A stretch of DNA of 64,000 nt from Gremmenia infestans (Eukaryota; Ascomycota; Leotiomycetes; Helotiales; Hamatocanthoscyphaceae): the NCBI GenBank assembly GCA_032629725.1, contig JAFEVB010000038.1, positions 310,001-374,000 of the forward strand. The letters run 5' to 3'. Under the pieces are notes generated by a model. The model did not search any database, had not been told where the DNA came from, and saw nothing but the letters and a program-made list of their open reading frames with translations. Each line of letters starts with the position of its first letter. Position 1 is the stretch's first letter. Positions 48,246-59,420 of this stretch are shown here, one piece after another. A program made the translations under genes and the position numbers.

Positions 48246-48929
48246 AAGGTTTCAATTAGCGCTTATGCACCCCCAGATTTGGGAGATTGGGATTGGGGTC
48301 CGCTCAGTTACTCGCTCTCGCTGCTCACGGTTCAGCGAGACAAGATCGATCTCGGTACCGTATTTCAGCGTCTACTCAGCCAGTAGTGAGTCCTGACGCC
48401 GGCCCGGAAAGTTTCTGGTTGGTGTATATCTCTCTCTACCTCGATATCTTTATGTGGATGGAGGTCACTCAAAACATTACTCAACCACACCGAGCAGCCA
48501 CAGAAAAAGAGCCGACCTTCCTAATACCGCAAACTCAGGATCATCCCGGCAACAACCTCTATATCACAACCCGAAAAGGTCGGTGAAAGCGACAGTGGCT
48601 CTTCTCACCTGATCCATTTGTATTTCTTGTTTTTTGGGTGAAAAAGCAAAAACACCAAAAAGTGTCGGTGTCGGGTGTTTGTCCTCGGCTCTGACCGCAT
48701 TCACAATCATTCAACCTCCACGGCCATCCTCCTTCTCTCTCCCCACCAGGGAAGCTTCTTGCCATGATCAGCCGCCTAGTTCAATTACCATGAAGTTTAC
48801 AGCACCTTCACAGCAGCTCTCTGTGAGGGTGTCGTTGTCTCCGTCCAATACTCCCACACCTAGTACCAGCACCAGCTATAGCTGTAGACTTGCGATACAC
48901 AAGAGAAGGGCCCACGGCCACCAATCGCC

Positions 48930-49466
48930 ATGGCATCACCAGCCAATTCCGTGCCCGATACCCAGCTCGGCTTAACGAACGACGAGATTGCCCTGCTGCG
49001 CCATCACCAGCAAGCTGCCGCCGTCTCCACAGCCGGCGGATCATCCTCCTCTCGAGCAGCTTCGCGCGCTTCCTCCCAAGGTCTCCTCCTCCTCGACGGC
49101 CACTCACTCGCAGCCCTCGGCCGCCACTTCGATCGCTTGATGCAGCAGATACAGGGGCGATTGGACTATCTGAGTGAACAATCGCAGATGGTGGCCCAGC
49201 AGCAGTACGATAGGGCCGGGAATGCAATTGCGATTGCTGATGCAGAGATTGCGCGGTTCCACGATATATTGAGGCAGATTGATGAGCTGGAACTGGATTT
49301 TGATAGGATCAGACATATCAGGGATATCGTGAGGAGCTATAGGCAGAGGGTGGAGGAGATGGAGGAGCAGTTGGAGCAAAGTGGTTCCAGCCACCGGCAT
49401 CGACATCGTCATCATGGAGAGAGCTCTGGAAGCTCGAGGAGACATGGACAGCATACTAGGAGATGA
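48930..49466 (+). CDS. BLOC-1 subunit CNL1-like
   Basis: Intronless 178-residue protein. A start block LGLTNDEIALLRHHQQ, a Ser/Arg/Ala-rich linker (SSSSRAASRASSQG), then a long helical core of about 90 residues (LAALGRHFDRLMQQIQGRLD, DRAGNAIAIADAEIARFHDIL, DELELDFDRIRHIRDIVRS) with heptad spacing, and a His/Arg/Ser-rich tail (HRHRHRHHGESSGSS). This arrangement matches the fungal CNL1/BLOC1S4-like subunits of the biogenesis of lysosome-related organelles complex 1, which in yeast acts at endosomes on Rab5/Vps21 regulation. The fit is by pattern memory; a KXD1-like or other small coiled-coil subunit is the alternative. The unusual His-rich end is a repeat-like (HRHRH) stretch that could vary between strains. 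Confidence 0.7.
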   Translation: MASPANSVPDTQLGLTNDEIALLRHHQQAAAVSTAGGSSSSRAASRASSQGLLLLDGHSLAALGRHFDRLMQQIQGRLDYLSEQSQMVAQQQYDRAGNAIAIADAEIARFHDILRQIDELELDFDRIRHIRDIVRSYRQRVEEMEEQLEQSGSSHRHRHRHHGESSGSSRRHGQHTRR

Positions 49467-50513
49467 TGCCTGGGTGGACTGTTGAAGGATAATACCAGGA
49501 AAAGTATAAAAGTGGTCACACGACTGGGGAAAGGTATGCTGAGGGTGTATTTGGTTCAGATCTATCAGTACGATGGAAGTGAACGAGCAAGAGACATTGG
49601 CCTCACGGCTGGAAGATGGAATAGCCTCGCGGCTCACTACTTTGGCGTTTATTTTTGTTATGGGGTCTTGCTGTTCTGCTAATACCCTTAAAAGCGTGGA
49701 TTATCGGGATATTGTTTAATATGTAGCGTCTTTGCGAGCGAGTTTAATATTTCTACGGTGGCGCCTTTCATATGTTGCTTTCTACGTACTTTTTATTGCC
49801 TGAACTGGCTCGTATAACGACTTTCAAATATGTACTTTCAAACTGGAAAGCCAGGATTGCAAATATATTATGTACGTTTTGGGAGGTTGAAATATTATAC
49901 CTCGACCAAATATTGTCACACTCACCACAATCAGCTTCGATGTTCCAATCTTAGATTCATACCACCTCTAGGGACTACTTGGGTGTGAAGCGGATGCAAC
50001 TGGATGTCTGTTCCTCCCACTCGGAAATAGTAGAACCAAAGCATCAAAAGGACATCGACTTCCTTTCTAGTGAGGCATAAACCAGCTTGAGGACTGAATT
50101 TGTTTTTTTGATGTGAGATAAGTCCTGCGGACATAGGTAAGACAGCTGACCGTTCAATACATTAAGATACCTTTCTTGAGCTCTAGAGACGAGCCAAATA
50201 GGAGCAAATCACACGAAAAGTCCAACCATTCTGGATTCACACTACGACTGAATTTAAGTCAACAATTTCACTTCACTTGCAGTATCTCAACCTTTACCTA
50301 GTTATCGACAAGAAATGGAGCTATTGTCTACACGAGGCTGACAAATTTGACGAGGCTGAACGACAGCTTTGAGCGGCGTACGGCTAGCCGTTGGTTTCAC
50401 TCCTTTCGGCTTTAGCGCGGGAATTCTTTAATACACGTCGCGTCAACTCCAGGAAAAGAGCCCGCGGCTTTCCAACAATTAACTCTTTAGCTCCTCAGCC
50501 GAAATTCTCTGCT
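49467..50513. other. Intergenic before spp1
   Basis: About 1.05 kb between two plus-strand genes; CNL1-like 3' flank then the promoter and leader of spp1. No gene or clear element seen. Confidence 0.5.
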
Positions 50514-52666
50514 ATGGATCCGGACGACCCTGCTATTGCCTTGGCTAGGGCCAAGACTGACAGATCCGACCAGGTGAGAACTCTATCATCGCCAATAGCT
50601 TCAAACACAACACATTCGGCGTCAGCCTCGGACGCGGGGCGAACTTGGGGTGACTGAATGCTGGCTATCTGCGATCCATGTCTTCCTGTATATATTGTTT
50701 TTTCATTGCTAACTCTTCTGTCCACAAAGACCGGCGGTAGCAGCTCTGAAACCAACCTTGCGATTCACCCAAATCTACCTCTACCATCTATTCTTAAACC
50801 TCCGAGAGGCACCAATCAATCGGGCTACAAATATAAATATCCTGAAGCTGCTCCAACTCCCGAAGGCGAAGATGACGATGAATGGAATAAAGTGTACACC
50901 GCTGCGGATTCTCGGTTTTACAATAAACATGGGAAAAGTTCCCAAGCCTCCAAGAAATACCGCCAATCGGGAGAGACGTACGAACTTGCCGTTACCATGA
51001 TTGCTGATAAGAAGCAAAAGGCGCGCAATGATTATAATTCACAGGCTGCAGAAATGACGGGGGGTGGCAGTGGCTCTGGCGGTGCTGCTATTCTGCCGCC
51101 CAAGACCACAACCCCAAAACCCAAAGCACCGACAAAGAAGGTGCAACCTCCTCCGAGCTTGAAGCAGGAATTATCTACAAGCTCACGGGACGAGACACCA
51201 GGTGTGGATAAGATGCCTCTCAGCATATCAGAGCAAATAAAGCAAGAAGGGCGCCCCAGAAAGGCCCCCTCTGCTGCACCATCCTCCCATCAGGGCACGC
51301 CTGCTCCATCCACTGCCTCGAAGGTAGACAGCCCCCCAGCAAAGATCGAGAAGCCACCTCCCCCAAAGGCGGCTGTTAAGAAGAAGGGTACTGCCGCTGT
51401 GGTGAGGAAGCCGACGAAGCAATCGCAAGAAAGTACGTGCATTGTAAATCATTCGCGTCTATGCACCTCTGACAATATATCCTAGACAAGATTTCCAAGC
51501 CAGCTGGCAAGAGCGCAAGCCCTAGACCTACCCAAAGTAATCTGGTCTCGTCCGACTCCGAAAGCAATGATGGCGGAGAGTACTGTGTTTGTCGCGGTCC
51601 CGACGATCACAGAATGATGGTCAACTGCGAAGGAGGATGTAATGAATGGTACCACTGCTCGTGTATTGGCATGGACGTAGAGGATGCAAAGGAACTCCTC
51701 GACCGTTATATTTGTCCAAAATGCAAGTCAGCCGAGCTTTTCACTACCTGGAAGCGCATGTGCCGATACAACAACGTTGGGGAACACCTCAATTTGCGCG
51801 ACCCTTGCCGCAGGGCCGCCCGTGTAACCGAGGATCCTCCAAGCAAGTATTGCAGCGATGAACACAGATTGGCGTTCATGCAATTTATTCGGGATCACAT
51901 GGCTCGTCAAGATAATGCGCCGTCTATGGGGGGCAAACTCAATGTTCAAGAAGTGGCTGAGATTCTTACACACGTCAAAAGCAACGCCGAACTCCAATCT
52001 CTGGGCAAGAAACCACGCCTACCGATCCCAGAAGGTGCTGATCCAAGTAAGCACTTCAAGCCCTATTATTTCCCGCAATACTAATGAGAACCAGCCCGTC
52101 CCATTGGACTTGATTACATCACCCCTGAGGAAGAAGAGGAAATCAAAACGTTAGAACTAAAGAAGCAAAAACTCCAAACCCAAATCGAAGGCTACAGAAA
52201 CCAACAAAAACTCCTGGTCATGATCCACGAGCGTGCCCAAGCCGCCGCCAAGCACCCCTCAGTCGACGAAAAAGCCGTGTGCGGTTACGACAACCGCCTC
52301 GCCTTCAACGAGCACGAATTCGCACACTGGCTGTCCACTCCCGAGGGGCAATCCGCATTCGAGACGCAGAAACTAGGTCCGCGTACCGACGAATCCAAGA
52401 CCATAGGCGCGCGCCAACCACAGCCAATACAAAAAGCAGACGTGCCTGATGAGTTGCATAATATCTGTCTCAAGAGTATGAAGAGCTGTGCCCGGCATAA
52501 GGGCTGGCGTCTCATTCACGGCCAGGACTATGCGGCTATGACGGCGTATCTGCAGAGGGAGTGGGAGAGGTGCGAGAGGAAGAAGGGGGAGGTTATCGAT
52601 GATGCGGAGACGAGGGAGGCGGCGAGGGAGTATCATGCACATAATACTGTTGAGCAGCTTTTTTAG
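50514..52666 (+). CDS. spp1: Set1/COMPASS PHD-finger subunit Spp1 (Cfp1 homologue)
   Basis: Histone H3K4me3 reader of the Set1 complex that targets H3K4 methylation. Exons 50514-50573, 50730-51432, 51486-52046, 52095-52666, in phase, 631 residues. Exon 1 encodes MDPDDPAIALARAKTD; the 156-bp first intron carries a TGCTAAC branch site. Residues 1-280 are Pro/Ser/Lys-rich and disordered (PPPSLKQEL). The PHD finger is C288-C290, C302-C306, H311-C314, C331-C334 with Tyr287 and Trp309 for the methyl-lysine cage. A second Cys-rich segment follows (MCRYNNVGEHLN ... KYCSDEH), as in Spp1/Cfp1. The last exon has the long charged helix (LELKKQKLQTQIEGYRNQQK) and the C-terminal Spp1 region (CGYDNR, SKTIGARQ). 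Complete. Function assignment firm; a CXXC finger typical of mammalian Cfp1 is absent, as in fungi. Confidence 0.93.
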
Positions 52667-52684
52667 GGGATGGGATGGGATGGG
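52666..52684 (+). other. Potential G-quadruplex at the spp1 stop codon
   Basis: The G of the TAG stop opens GGGGATGGGATGGGATGGG, four runs of three or more G with two-base loops, on the sense strand of spp1, so an RNA quadruplex in the start of the 3' leader is possible. Further G-rich words follow up to about 52720. Confidence 0.6.
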
Positions 52685-54866
52685 ATGAAATGGGCGTTCG
52701 GATTGGGTTGGAATGGGGGATTGCATTGATGGCGCAATTTGTATGCGTAGGCGTACTAAGGGAGGCAAAATGATACCCATACATACGATACGATACGACC
52801 GTACAGGATTAATGGAGTTATCCTTTGCTTTCCATGTGATGCATCTATTTTCTTTCCCTTTCGGGCCTTTCATTGCAAGCGCAGTAAAGTACAGCATATA
52901 ATACGAGACCCTTCCCCTTTTCGCAGCCAGCATACACTCTGATACTCAGCTGGCGTTCACTTCGCGAGTGTGGATTTTCTGGTAAGCACGAATCATCTCC
53001 AAGGTTTTCAGTTATTCTTCTTGATGAATTGATGATCTGGACTTTCTTTATCAAGATCTCGGACTCTTTTTTGCGTCTTAATTTGGGGTTTAATGGAAGT
53101 GTTTGCTGTCAAGGTATATGGTACTGTCATTCTATTACTTCGTTCGTTTATTTGTTTCATTGGTAACTAACACAGTCACTTTTTTCCATCCACTTCTCGC
53201 CTTGCGAATTACTGTTCTGTGCCCCTCTGTATCTCTCAACTCCATTCATTTTTTTCTCTCTCCGTCGTCGAACGGGTTATCGGTCTGAATGTGTAGCGAT
53301 TTGTCATAATTGTTTTTCTTTCTTTTCGGGATGTGATGTTTCTTTAATAGTGCTGAATGGAGCTTGTGTGTAGTGGGGGGGAAGAGGAGTGATGGTTGGA
53401 TGGATGGATAGTTGGGGGGTGAGAGGGGAAGTGAATCGATGGGTTGTGCTGTGATGCTTTAGGCGCTGCGTTGTCATATTGCGAGTCCTATTTACTGCCC
53501 AGCTTCTCTCGTGAGAAAATTTTGTTCATAGGCTCATAGAAGTGCTTCTACATTGGCGTGCTACTGGTGGATGTGGGAGTTGATCTTGGTTCAAGTGATG
53601 AGGCACGGTTTTAGATGTGTTATTTTTTGATACATCTGCGTTCTTTACCTAGCATATATATTTTTGGATTGAGCTGTCTGCTGTCATTTTATACTTACTG
53701 TCATTCCTGCGTTCATTTATGGGGGTTTGGATTAGTGAATCAATTGGTTTCTTGCGATAGGGATAAGTGGATGCCTAACGTTTTATTTGTTTGTTGCGAG
53801 ACTTCTAGACAAAGTAAGTAGAGTTAATACATGTTCTCGCTAGTATGAACGAGAGAGGATGACCTCGTTTGATCGTTGTACAATGGTCCTTTCCTTGAGG
53901 AGAAGAGCTGCGCTTTTATGAGGTTTCAGCGGGGTTGTAATAGTCCACTCGAGCGAATACGACGACGGCTACCAAGTGATTACGATAAGTGGACGGTTAG
54001 TTGTTGGAATGGTTTACTAGGTGATTCTTTTTCTGGTTCAGATTCCATGTGTAAGTAAGCAGGTTTCATGACATGGCGAATGCGAATAGGTCAAGATCTG
54101 GTGTTGCTAATTGATGCTATTGGGGTCTTTGATCATCTTTCTTTCATCAAGGCGTGTGTTGTCCAAATGAAGGGTAGCGGCCCGGCTAATATTGTTGGTC
54201 GATGTTTTCTTTGGTGTACATACTCGATTCCGGTCTCTGATTTGGGGTGCTGCAAGAGAATAAATGTAAAGTTTGTTCATCTTGTGGTGAGAGGGATGCC
54301 TATTGGGTTGACAAAGCAGTTAAGAACCGGATTTTCCAGGGATGCGTCGGCCTCTAACTCAGGTACAGCAAAAAGTGAAAAGTGTCTTTAACGCTATAGC
54401 TGTACCTGATTTGAAGGACCACGCTGTCACGAGTATCTCGTGCACGTGACATGACCCTGGTGTTACTAGCGCCATTGGCCCCCATATCAAAACCCCTTAG
54501 GGCTCCTTCCTAGCTAGTGAGGCCTCTGCACCCTCAACTTATGAACTCCACCCCGTGAGCCTCCATACGGGACACACGCCTCGTTCCAAAAAGCCAGACC
54601 TTCGCCCGACATTGAAGCTAAAATATTGGTGTATCGTACAATGTCGTACAATATGTCAACCATCCTATTGGTCCTATTTTTGGTGGCGAAGTAAACCATG
54701 CGATGCGGATGCTTGCATGCATGGTAATTACGGAGGTACACCCGACCTCGTCTCTCACTCAGCCTCACTGGCAACATACACCTCTACGACTTCACTAAAC
54801 AGTGACATATAGTAACGAGTGGCGCCCTCAATTTGAGGAGCAGATGCAACAACGTCCGTTGCTGAA
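52667..54866. other. Intergenic, no gene recognised
   Basis: 2.2 kb of T- and G-rich DNA after spp1. It contains the quadruplex motif and pyrimidine-rich stretches around 53100-53300. The frames here (53615-53821, 54068-54391) show no motif. Confidence 0.5.
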
Positions 54867-55226
54867 ATGGAGATCCATGGGCTACAATGGGGTGAAGACT
54901 ATCAGCCTTCTGTCGCCCAGCTGCAGCTGCATGTTATCCAGGCAGACAATCTTTTACCAAGTGTCGACCCGTACATTATCTGCATCTGCGATCACAGTGA
55001 GGCATTCCTAGAACGCAAATTGGAGTCACCAGGGGCTGCGGAGCAACGAGCAACGAGCTCCATGAGAACAACAGCGCTTGTGCAACAGATGGTGAAATGG
55101 AATCCAGACGAGAGACCAACTGCCTCGCAAGTGCTTGACCGGTTGGGCGGTCCTAGAGACTGCTGTGAAAAGGAGCGAGAAACGTACGTGATTGAAGAAC
55201 CCTCGCAAAACGCGCCAGTGTACTGA
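54867..55226 (+). pseudogene. Protein kinase C-lobe fragment
   Basis: A 119-codon frame whose second half contains ALVQQMVKWNPDERPTASQVL, a good match to the last subdomain (XI) of Ser/Thr kinases with the invariant Arg of that helix. The N-terminal half (QWGEDYQPSVAQLQLHVIQADN, DPYIICICDHSEAFLE) is consistent with a divergent C-lobe but carries no HRD, DFG or APE motif. No other kinase part is visible in the 400 bp upstream in any frame. I read it as the truncated end of a kinase gene of the FHA/fungal-specific kind, not an active enzyme; a short expressed protein cannot be excluded. Confidence 0.5.
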
Positions 55227-55891
55227 GAGCAAGTGCGGGCTTCACATGTTGCGATGCCTGCTCCGCGCAGCTAGAGGATATGAAAGTTTGTGCTCGAGTT
55301 TCTAATCTAAGCGTCGCTCACTCAATTTCTCACACCGATACGTGAACTTCTGAAGTCGATATAGGAAGAGGATGTTTCGACTTGAGATGCTGGCATTATA
55401 TGTTTGAATAATTCGAAGATCCGACCTCCGGTCGGATTTACCTTGTACTACCACATAGGGTCAGATTTCGCGCTCCGAAGTCCCGACCTCCGAAATATAC
55501 TACGAGGCTTATTGCAACTGGAATGCAGGGTTGCGACAGGGGACAACTATTTCAAGAAGGTTGTATTCGCGACGATGGTAAGATCTTGCGCAGTAACCAA
55601 TCATATGCAAAGGCGCCTAGATCCGACCCCACTCGGAGGGGCGTAGGCACTACAAGTTTTGCCAGCAGGATTGTGTGAAGTAGCGGAGCGGTCTCAGTGC
55701 CTCATTATAAACTTCAGTTGGCTGGTTTGTTATATCTATAAGTATGTACGAAACTCCCAGTAAATTTGATATCAGGTCAGTTCGCTTTTCTGTTCAAACG
55801 CCCTACACTTCACGCAACCATACAGAGAACAAAATTACAATCCACCAAACCCAAACTCTCACACTCAAACCTTCACATCACAATACTTAGC
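55227..55891. promoter_or_regulatory. Upstream region of the FAD monooxygenase
   Basis: 665 bp between the kinase fragment and the start of the FAD monooxygenase. A repeated CCGACCTCCG-type word occurs twice (about 55421 and 55486), with CCGGTCGG in between. The last 100 bases are A/C-rich, a typical leader. No TATA box close to the start. Confidence 0.4.
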
Positions 55892-57259
55892 ATGCCTGCC
55901 GTAAAAATTGCAATCATAGGTGCCGGTCCAGCTGGATTAGTATGTTTATTTTGTCCCCCATTTTTCAGTTTTCAAATTGTACACCCTTAGGAGATAATCA
56001 CTCTCAAAAGCTAAACTCTTCAACTCTTGAGTCAACCCTAGTACATAAACTAACTCATTAATCAGACACTAGCGCGCATACTTCAAAAAAACTCCATCCC
56101 CTGCACAGTATATGAAGCCGAGTCCTCACGCAACAACCGCAATCAAGGTGGGACACTCGACTTACAGCCCGACGCCGGACAACTAGCTCTCAAAGAAGCT
56201 GGCCTCCTCCCAATATTCCACAAATATGCCCGTCCAGAAGGAGAAGCGAGTAAAATCGTCAAGTACGATGGGTCCGTGCTTTGGGACGACAATGTCATGG
56301 AACCTTGGAGACCTGCGGAAGAAGGCGAGCAGCAGAAACCAGAGATCGATAGAGTTGTCTTGAGAGATATTTTGATCGACTCTCTTGAAGAAGGAACTCT
56401 CAAATGGGGCAAGAAAGTCCTAGGAGTTGCGGAAAACGAGAAGACGAAGGGGAAATTCAATGTCTCTTTTGCGGATGGGACCATGGCGCAGGATATCGAT
56501 CTGCTGGTTGGTGCTGATGGTGCATGGTCAAAAGTCCGGCCTCTTCTCACGTCTGAGAAGCCTTTCTATTCGGGTATTACGATGATTGAACTCTGGGCTT
56601 TAGATGCCGAGAAGAAGAACCCGTGGGTGTCGCAGTATGCCGGACAGGGAAGCATGTTCATGTTCGACGAGGGGCGTGCCATCGTGTGCCAGCGACAAGG
56701 AACTGGCGCCATACGCACCTATGCCGGTGTTCGCAAACCGGAGACCTGGGCTAAGGAATGCGGTATCGATTGGACAGGTGCTGATGCCCGGGAGCGTCTT
56801 GTAGCGGAATACTTCAACGACTGCGGAGAGGACCTGAAGCGACTGATTCTCGAAAGCCAAGACGAGCTCATTTTGCGCCATCTATGGATGCTGCCTGTAG
56901 GTGTGAAATGGGATAGGGACACTTGCCCTGGAGTTACCCTTCTGGGAGATGCGGCTCATTTGATGACACCTTTCGCAGGCGTGGGTGTCAACGTTGCAAT
57001 GGGCGACGCGCTGGAGTTGGCAAACGCCATCATTGCGAGGAAGGAGAGTAAAACGGCAAAACTTGTGAGCGATAAGAATAATATTGCTCGCGCAATTGAG
57101 CAGTATGAGAAATCTATGTTTGAGCGGGGGAAACGAGCTGCTACTAAGACGATGCATGGGTTGAGGGGACATTTCAGCGCTACTGGATCAGAGGAAAGGG
57201 CAGGCAGAATTCAGAAAGGGTACAATACGATTATGGCACAGAAGGCGGAGAAGAAATAG
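55892..57259 (+). CDS. FAD-dependent monooxygenase (TetX/PHBH-like group)
   Basis: Flavin monooxygenase that hydroxylates small organic substrates with NAD(P)H and O2. Exon 1 55892-55939 (16 codons, MPAVKIAIIGAGPAGL), intron 55940-56065 with a CTAAC branch site and ATCAG acceptor, exon 2 56066-57259; 413 residues. The dinucleotide fold GxGxxG is residues 10-15, the DG motif LLVGADGAWSKVR at about 163-174 and the GD motif LLGDAAHLMTPFAGVGVN at about 308, all intact. The pattern is that of TetX-like and salicylate-hydroxylase-like monooxygenases common in fungal secondary metabolism and detoxification. Its substrate cannot be read from the sequence. No backbone synthase or regulator is close by. 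Confidence 0.93.
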
Positions 57260-57627
57260 AAGGTCTAGCAGCTACCGTGGTGATATATAGATGAATCGGA
57301 GAGTCATACTCAATCCAGCTCCCTGGAAATTTGAAAACTGTCTGGATAGCAATGAATTACCGATTTCTCCTGCATTATCACTCGACCAGACACAACCATT
57401 AACGTGCCAGAAATAGGTTTAGCCAAGGATATCGAAGATAAAACAACGACGATGTGAAAGTGAAGCGAACGCTCGAGCAAGCAGTCTTGAAAAATAGCCA
57501 ACTGATCTTCAACTGAAGTTGGATTAACGCCTAAACTCCCGCTAAATCCAAACTCTATGGTGTACTTCCGTACCGTAGAAGCCAACGAAAGCGAAAGATG
57601 AAATTAACAACAAATTACACGACTATT
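57260..57627. other. Convergent 3' flanks
   Basis: 368 bp between the monooxygenase stop and the stop of the minus-strand membrane protein. No element seen. Confidence 0.45.
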
Positions 57628-58477
57628 TTACTCATCCAAAGCAGCGTTCCGTATCCCCGCGTAATACCACAACGTTGTACCCAGACTCGAAAGCGCGTAC
57701 GCCGTCCAAGTCAAACGCAAAATCCCAGACGAAGCGAACACGTGCACCCCGGCTTCCTTCCCCAAGATATTCAGCACCATCACAGCTTCGCCCTGCACAG
57801 CTGTGACAATAGCGGAAGAGATAAGGAGGAATGTCGGTATGAACTGTGTGGGTTTGTGAGTACCTTTCTAGGATTTGGGATGAGGGGAGACTCACGACGG
57901 TGAAAACAGGCACATGTTGACCTAGCAGATTATACCAAAAGGCAAACAAGCCTATCAGACAACCGATGCCGGACCACACTGCGGCCATTACGTAGAATAT
58001 AAATGCGACGTGTAGTTGCAAGTTGAATCGTTCCACGAACTGCGCCTGTGCTTCGGCGAAGAAGGGAATGTCTTCGATGGTTGCGTTGCTATGGTGCGGA
58101 TCCAGATTGAGAATGGAGGTGATCTGGTCGGCGGGTGTGAATTTTGCTGAGTAAAGGAGTCAGAAGGGAGTAGTGGATCGAGAATCTTTGGACTTACAGT
58201 AAGTAGAAGGGTTTGTGCAATGAAAGTTCACTAGCGGCCCGCTATTTGGTACTGCATAATCGCCATAGCAATATGCCTTCATGTAGATCCTATAGACATC
58301 GTGAATAGCGGGGGGTTGCCCGTGCTGTTTTTCGTAGGCACTTTTGAGAGCTAAGGTGTCGATGGTGATAATGGGGTCTTTTTGGAGGAAGGTTGTATCG
58401 TGGCCGGCTTGGATGCAGCGGATGGTCAAAACAAGGACTGTTATAGTTGTGCACCAAGAGATTAGGGTCAAAAGCAT
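57628..58477 (-). CDS. Four-helix membrane protein, Sur7/PalI style
   Basis: Exons 58477-58198, 58146-57896, 57843-57628, in phase, 248 residues. Hydrophobic segments: residues 2-22 (LLTLISWCTTITVLVLTIRC), one of about 25 around 140-170 (HVAFIFYVMAAVWSGIGCLIGL), and two in the last exon (FIPTFLLISSAIVTAV; RLTWTAYALSSLGTTLWYY). The first loop is long and extracellular-like with three Cys (AYCYGDY, NFHCTN). That four-span plan with a Cys-bearing first loop is the plan of the Sur7/PalI family of cortical eisosome-associated and pH-signalling proteins. I did not find the family's canonical GxWxxC motif, so the assignment is by topology. A claudin-like fungal membrane protein in general is a safe label. 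Confidence 0.68.
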
Positions 58478-59420
58478 GCTGGCGGGAGTGAAATGTTACT
58501 CGTGTGGTTGGCTGTTGAAAATCGAGTTGCTCGAAGTGAGTTCTCAAGAAAGCTACAAGAGAGAAGCGAACCAAGTTCTGTTTGTATATGGGGCCAAACA
58601 AAAAGTATTACTGTGTTTGTGCAGGAAGACGAGGGTGAATAAACACATGACTCGCTCAAATAGCTTTCAAGCAGGCTGTGATTAACCAGCATGAGTATAT
58701 GACAAAATGAAATGTTATAACAGGCCGTGGCACGGCCCCCCCTAGCCCCCGGACAGAGATGGTCCCCAGCAACTCCAGAGTAGCTCCAAAGACTTCAACA
58801 ACTCTATGTTTGTCAATCACCAGAAAGGAGGCTCTAAAATAGCACAGATCGGGAAGGTGTAAAACTGATTATAGAAACTAGCCAGCGTTTGAACTGCAAT
58901 TAGAAGCCATTGCCTTTATCAGCAAGGGACGGAGACCGACTAGGGACAGACTCAAGGTTGGCAGAAGTGAAAAGGGACAGAGTGGAAGATTTGAGGACCA
59001 GGAATTCGCTATATTTGCTGGCACAACTTCTTTATTGGCAGCAAGCTTCACTTTGCAGATTGCCAGACAAAAATAAATTGATGCAGACTTAAAGGCACAA
59101 TCAAGAAAAAAATCAGTGACAGATCACAACATGATATAGGTTCAAACATGTAGGTCAAAGGTATCCTAGCTAGAATTTATATTTGGCCCTGTTCATTGTT
59201 CTTGTCTTTCGTTACACGTCTCTGGACTTGTTGAGAAGTGATGTCTCTAGCACAAAGAGTCCAATACCGGGTGAAACTTAGCCCCTCAAGTCGAGAAGCA
59301 TATCCCCCGCCAACAGATATCTGAACGTCGGAAATAATCCCTCTTCTGCTGTCGGAATCTTTGGCAACTGTGCCTGAACGACACCGTGACTTGATATAGA
59401 TCTTACAATGACTGCGCATA
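58478..59420. other. Intergenic between membrane protein and rrp43
   Basis: 943 bp: upstream region of the membrane-protein gene and 3' flank of rrp43. It contains the small palindrome GGCCGTG-G-CACGGCC at 58723-58737. No gene seen. Confidence 0.5.
58723..58737. repeat. Palindrome, 7-bp arms, 1-bp centre
   Basis: GGCCGTG, G, CACGGCC, about 245 bp upstream of the membrane-protein start. It may be a regulator site. Confidence 0.55.

Larger units (their letters stand above)
43832..48929. other. Gene-poor block of 5 kb with repeats
   Basis: No gene recognised. The 3' flank of the C2H2 gene is followed by AT-rich DNA. Three exact copies of TACGGAGTA or its complement occur at 44537, 44817 and 45440. 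A GGGACGGT tandem lies at 45863-45889. Minus-strand frames at 46288-46656 and 46822-47109 read like protein but are short, broken and not recognised; they may be relics. An inverted repeat with an inner CAGTACTG palindrome lies at 48204-48245. The last part is the leader of the CNL1-like gene, with a long C- and A-rich stretch. Confidence 0.5.

Noticed and set aside
30905..57259. Secondary-metabolite gene cluster (dehydrogenase, zinc-cluster factor, FAD monooxygenase, glycosyltransferase in one window)
   Set aside because: The four genes are tens of kilobases apart, interleaved with housekeeping genes, and no PKS, NRPS, terpene synthase or DMATS is present.
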